DNA of 62,654 nucleotides from Alphaproteobacteria bacterium (GTDB lineage Bacteria > Pseudomonadota > Alphaproteobacteria > Micavibrionales > Micavibrionaceae), in assembly GCA_028282385.1 (NCBI GenBank), contig JANQIB010000092.1, positions 1 to 62,654 of the forward strand. The letters are read 5' to 3'. The position numbers were made by a program, and so were the translations under genes. Below, one piece after another: positions 60,532 to 62,654 of this stretch (position 1 is its first letter; each line of letters begins with the position of its first letter). The notes beneath the pieces are model-generated. The model was not told where the DNA came from. It was given only the letters and a program-made list of their open reading frames with translations, and did no database searches.

Positions 60532-62654
60532 TTATTTCACTTTTTCTTTTTCCGGTTTTTGTTTTTTATTTTCAGTGTCCGGCTCTTCAGGAATAAATTC
60601 AAAATCAAGTGCATCGTCTTTCACGCCGATTTTCACAATGCCCCCACCCGCGAGATCTCCAAAGAGGAGTTGTTCGGCAAGCGGCTTTTTGACTTTTTCC
60701 TGCAGGACGCGGCCAAGCGGACGGGCGCCCATCGCCGGGTCATAACCTTTATCTGCCAGCCAGTTGCGGGCTTTGTCGGACAGCCGGATCGTTACGTTTT
60801 TCTCGGTCAGCTGCGCCTCTAACTGAGCAACAAATTTATCGACCACGCGGACAACTGTTTCCGGTTTAAGCGCACTGAATGGCACAATCGCATCAAGGCG
60901 GTTCCTGAATTCAGGCGTGAACATTTTATTGATAGCTTCTTTATCTTCGCCGACGCGGACTTCGCGTTCAAAACCGATTGGCGGCTTGGCCATTTCTGCT
61001 GCGCCCGCATTGGTCGTCATAATCAAAATGACATTGCGGAAATCAATTGTTTTACCGTTATTGTCTGTCAGCTTGCCGTAATCCATCACTTGCAGGAGCA
61101 GGTTATAAATATCCGGATGCGCTTTTTCGATTTCATCGAGAAGAAGCACGCAATGTGGTTGCTGATCAACTTTGTCTGTCAAAAGCCCGCCTTGTTCAAA
61201 ACCGACATATCCGGGTGGAGAACCGATCAGGCGGGCCACGGCGTGGCGCTCCATATATTCGGACATATCGAAGCGGGCCAGTTCCACACCCATGGTTTTG
61301 GCGAGCTGACGGGCGACTTCGGTTTTCCCAACGCCCGTCGGGCCGGAAAACAAAAAACAGCCAATTGGCTTGTCCGGATCACGAAGTCCGGCGCGGGATA
61401 ATTTGATCGCATCGCAGAGAATATCAATCGCCGGGTCCTGGTCAAAGACAAGGGTTTTCAGATCGCGCTCCAGATTTTTAAGCGCGGTCTTGTCATCCTT
61501 GGTCAGAGACTTGGCTGGGATGCGCGCAATTGCGGCGACAACTTTTTCGATGTCATCAAGATCAATAATTTTTTTGCGCTTGTCTTCCGGCACCAGCATT
61601 TGCGCCGCGCCAACTTCATCAATAATGTCGATCGCTTTATCGGGCAGTTTGCGGTCGCCAATATATTTGGCAGAAAGCTCAACCGCGGCTTTAATCGCTT
61701 CGTCTGTATATTCGACGCCGTGATGATCCTGGTAGTAAGGACGCAGGCCTTTGAGGATCTCGATTGTTTCATCAAGGGTCGGTTCGTAAACGTCAATCTT
61801 CTGAAACCGCCGGACGAGGGCGCGGTCTTTTTCAAAATGATTGCGGTATTCCTTATAGGTGGTTGACCCGATACAACGTAGTTGTCCGCTGGATAAGGAG
61901 GGTTTTAAAAGGTTCGAGGCATCCATTGCCCCGCCGGAGGTTGCACCCGCGCCGATCACAGTATGAATTTCATCAATAAAGAGAACCGCGCCGTCAATTT
62001 TTTCAATCTCCGCCAGAACAGCTTTGAGACGTTCTTCAAAATCACCGCGGTAGCGTGTTCCGGCGAGCAGCGCGCCCATATCGAGCGCGTAAATAACGGT
62101 CCCCTTTAAAACGTCAGGGACTTCATTTTCGACAATTTTCTTGGCCAGCCCCTCGGCAATGGCGGTTTTTCCAACGCCCGGATCACCGACATAAAGCGGG
62201 TTGTTTTTGGAGCGCCGGCAAAGAATCTGGATCGTGCGCTCAACTTCTTTTTCCCGGCCGATCAGCGGGTCGATCTTGCCCTGTTTTGCCTTTTCGTTGA
62301 GGTCTTTTGCGTAAGCTTTCAGCGCCTCGTTGCCGGTTTTGACTTCTCCGTCTTCCGTGTCTTCTTCTGTTCCGGCCGGAGATTTTGAGGTGTTTTGACC
62401 CGGCACTTTGGCAATGCCGTGGGAGATATAATTGACCGCATCAAAACGCGTCATATCCTGATCCTGCAGGAAGTATACGGCGTGACTTTCGCGCTCGGAA
62501 AACAGGGCAACGAGAACATTTGCACCGGTCACTTCTTCCCGGCCTGAACTTTGTACATGGATCGCCGCGCGCTGAAGGACACGCTGAAACGCCGTGGTCG
62601 GCTTGGCTTCTTCCGGGTCTTCATTGTTCATCAGGTAGGTCAGGTCCGTATCAA
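60532..62654 (-). CDS. clpA: ATP-dependent Clp protease ATP-binding subunit ClpA (5' end outside window)
   Basis: About 707 residues are visible and the frame stays open to the right edge, so the first ATG in the frame (62631) is internal. Two AAA+ modules are present, with Walker [10 protein letters not shown] in the first and GPTGVGKTE in the second. Conserved pore and sensor regions follow, and the C-terminus ends in a basic tail rich in Lys and Glu. The N-domain is only partly in the window ([20 protein letters not shown]). ClpA unfolds proteins for ClpP, with ClpS-delivered N-end-rule substrates that Aat can create. Confidence 0.96.
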   Translation of the reverse strand, partial: DTDLTYLMNNEDPEEAKPTTAFQRVLQRAAIHVQSSGREEVTGANVLVALFSERESHAVYFLQDQDMTRFDAVNYISHGIAKVPGQNTSKSPAGTEEDTEDGEVKTGNEALKAYAKDLNEKAKQGKIDPLIGREKEVERTIQILCRRSKNNPLYVGDPGVGKTAIAEGLAKKIVENEVPDVLKGTVIYALDMGALLAGTRYRGDFEERLKAVLAEIEKIDGAVLFIDEIHTVIGAGATSGGAMDASNLLKPSLSSGQLRCIGSTTYKEYRNHFEKDRALVRRFQKIDVYEPTLDETIEILKGLRPYYQDHHGVEYTDEAIKAAVELSAKYIGDRKLPDKAIDIIDEVGAAQMLVPEDKRKKIIDLDDIEKVVAAIARIPAKSLTKDDKTALKNLERDLKTLVFDQDPAIDILCDAIKLSRAGLRDPDKPIGCFLFSGPTGVGKTEVARQLAKTMGVELARFDMSEYMERHAVARLIGSPPGYVGFEQGGLLTDKVDQQPHCVLLLDEIEKAHPDIYNLLLQVMDYGKLTDNNGKTIDFRNVILIMTTNAGAAEMAKPPIGFEREVRVGEDKEAINKMFTPEFRNRLDAIVPFSALKPETVVRVVDKFVAQLEAQLTEKNVTIRLSDKARNWLADKGYDPAMGARPLGRVLQEKVKKPLAEQLLFGDLAGGGIVKIGVKDDALDFEFIPEEPDTENKKQKPEKEKVK

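Overview
The window is a chromosomal segment of an alphaproteobacterium of moderate GC (roughly half GC by eye). The assignment rests on several genes: an NDUFA12-type complex I accessory subunit, the DUF2155-MlaD-NDUFA12-Aat neighbourhood, DUF6489, a DUF6868-like small protein, HemJ instead of HemG/HemY, the MnmE/Rho/HemJ/HemH/HemE neighbourhood, a perfect parS, and a TTAA-N7-TTAA CtrA-type site. The order cannot be fixed from the sequence alone. No rRNA, tRNA, CRISPR array, insertion sequence or prophage was seen.

0-12 kb, origin-proximal block: most core genes lie on the minus strand in the order hemE, hemH, hemJ, rho, then (after about 6.6 kb of accessory genes) the 5' part of mnmE. In many alphaproteobacteria this block flanks oriC and parAB. 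Here a perfect 16-bp parS lies in frame inside mnmE, next to a DnaA-box match, and an AT-rich non-coding stretch upstream of hemE (11933-12312) is a candidate origin or regulatory region. The accessory genes between mnmE and rho include an eight-CxxC membrane protein, a dienelactone-hydrolase-like enzyme, an XRE regulator with an EgtD-like methyltransferase, and a small gene behind a CtrA-type site.

12-28 kb: mostly plus strand. It carries dnaB and alr, the MlaE/MlaF lipid-transport ABC subunits, a class A penicillin-binding protein, a SxtJ/DUF5989/carbamoyltransferase/SGNH cassette that probably modifies a surface glycan or secondary metabolite, a YqgE-like tandem and dgkA. A TPR-sulfotransferase lies on the opposite strand.

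28-49 kb: mostly minus strand. It carries two tandem M16 peptidases, thrC, an M32 carboxypeptidase, a Lys/Ala-rich histone-H1-like protein, a FeeM/PEP-CTERM-type acyltransferase, an OafA-type O-acyltransferase with a C-terminal SGNH domain, guaA, a MarR regulator, a pentapeptide-repeat protein under a palindromic operator, rsmB, an acidic His/Asp-rich exported protein, guaB and rlmE. Several AT-rich accessory genes of unknown origin are inserted, including a zinc-metalloprotease-like lipoprotein.

49-62.6 kb: a plus-strand cell-envelope and redox run (M48/TPR protease, two DsbA-like proteins, a PCuAC copper chaperone, aroQ, accB, accC), then XRE, aat, a GGDEF protein, DUF2155, mlaD, NDUFA12, RidA, a pseudopilin-like DUF1554 protein and most of clpA, which runs off the right edge. 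MlaD at 58 kb probably works with MlaE/MlaF at 18 kb.

The window has at least four families of palindromic intergenic repeats. One has arms that covary between copies around conserved unpaired cores. Another has arms beginning AACCAC; one copy splits accB from accC, and read-through of two others gives false N-terminal extensions to neighbouring ORFs.
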